From CAZSGN01 sp964606415 (GTDB lineage: Bacteria; Bacteroidota; Bacteroidia; Bacteroidales; JBBRXJ01), in assembly GCA_964606415.1 (NCBI GenBank), contig CAZSGN010000192.1, positions 1 to 5,570 on the forward strand: a stretch of DNA of 5,570 nucleotides, in the 5' to 3' direction. The position numbers were made by a program, and so were the translations under genes. The notes beneath the pieces were generated by a model, which was not told where the DNA came from, ran no database searches, and was given only the letters and a program-made list of their open reading frames with translations. The stretch's first letter is position 1. Each line of letters starts with the position of its first letter. Shown in pieces: positions 5,511 to 5,570 of this stretch.

Positions 5511-5570
5511 CTCTCCTTCTTTTTTCTTAATAAAAAAGAAGCAAAAAATCAAGGCTGTCAGAAATTTTTT
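5511..5570. repeat. Probable edge of a dispersed Bacteroidota intergenic repeat, with a hairpin
   Basis: A perfect 10-bp inverted repeat, CTTCTTTTTT (5516-5525) and AAAAAAGAAG (5532-5541), encloses a 6-base loop (5526-5531). It is followed by GCAAAAAATCAAGGCTGTCA (5541-5560) and a T-run that reaches the window end. From memory, similar stretches (an A/T hairpin, then CAAAAAATCAAGGCTG) recur between genes in many Bacteroidota genomes and are sometimes mis-annotated as tiny proteins. I cannot confirm copies here because the element runs off the window. The hairpin itself is seen directly; the repeat identity is recollection. Confidence 0.4.

Larger units (their letters stand above)
5190..5570. 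other. Intergenic region with no recognisable gene
   Basis: About 380 bp upstream of the sensor gene in its direction of transcription, very AT-rich with stop codons in all frames. It should carry the sensor promoter, but I find only a partial -7 match (TATTTTTA on the minus strand at 5217-5210) without a convincing -33 box. Short AT palindromes occur, for example 5290-5300 and 5491-5509. The two clearer structures near the right edge are listed separately. I see no tRNA, riboswitch or CRISPR pattern. Confidence 0.6.

Overview
The window looks like a chromosomal segment from an AT-rich member of the Bacteroidota, plausibly an anaerobic or facultative marine/sediment lineage such as the Marinilabiliales or other Bacteroidales. 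This is inferred from three things: Bacteroidota-style promoter elements (TAnnTTTG) with mostly absent Shine-Dalgarno sequences, the architecture of the large HAMP-GAF-PAS protein, and a clostridial-type 2[4Fe-4S] ferredoxin. No species can be named from sequence alone.

All five supported genes lie on the minus strand, so transcription runs from right to left. In that order they are: a 769-residue membrane-anchored HAMP/GAF/PAS sensor with no output domain (5189-2880); a serine O-acetyltransferase (2864-2040), only 15 bp behind it; an 86-bp gap with an inverted repeat and a candidate promoter; a half-size TSUP (TauE/SafE-like) membrane protein (1953-1588); an M20D amidohydrolase 4 bp further on (1583-387); and a 55-residue ferredoxin with its own candidate promoter (279-112). 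A strong 17-bp stem terminator at 56-95 closes the locus. The region 5190-5570 contains no recognisable gene. It holds the presumed upstream control region of the sensor, two AT-rich dyads and, at the very edge, what looks like the start of a dispersed Bacteroidota intergenic repeat.

Sensor and acetyltransferase appear to form one transcription unit, and TSUP and amidohydrolase another (possibly by read-through). A common theme could be sulfur/cysteine metabolism: serine acetylation for cysteine synthesis, a permease of a family that often carries sulfite or organosulfonates, and a deacylase of a family that includes N-acetyl-cysteine-type deacetylases. That link is inference from proximity only. 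The least ordinary items are the sensor with no visible effector, a Gly-to-Trp change beside the metal-binding Cys/His of the amidohydrolase, a possible leaderless start for the TSUP gene, and the dyads and repeat at the right edge. I see no clear evidence for a new defence, mobile or RNA-based system here.
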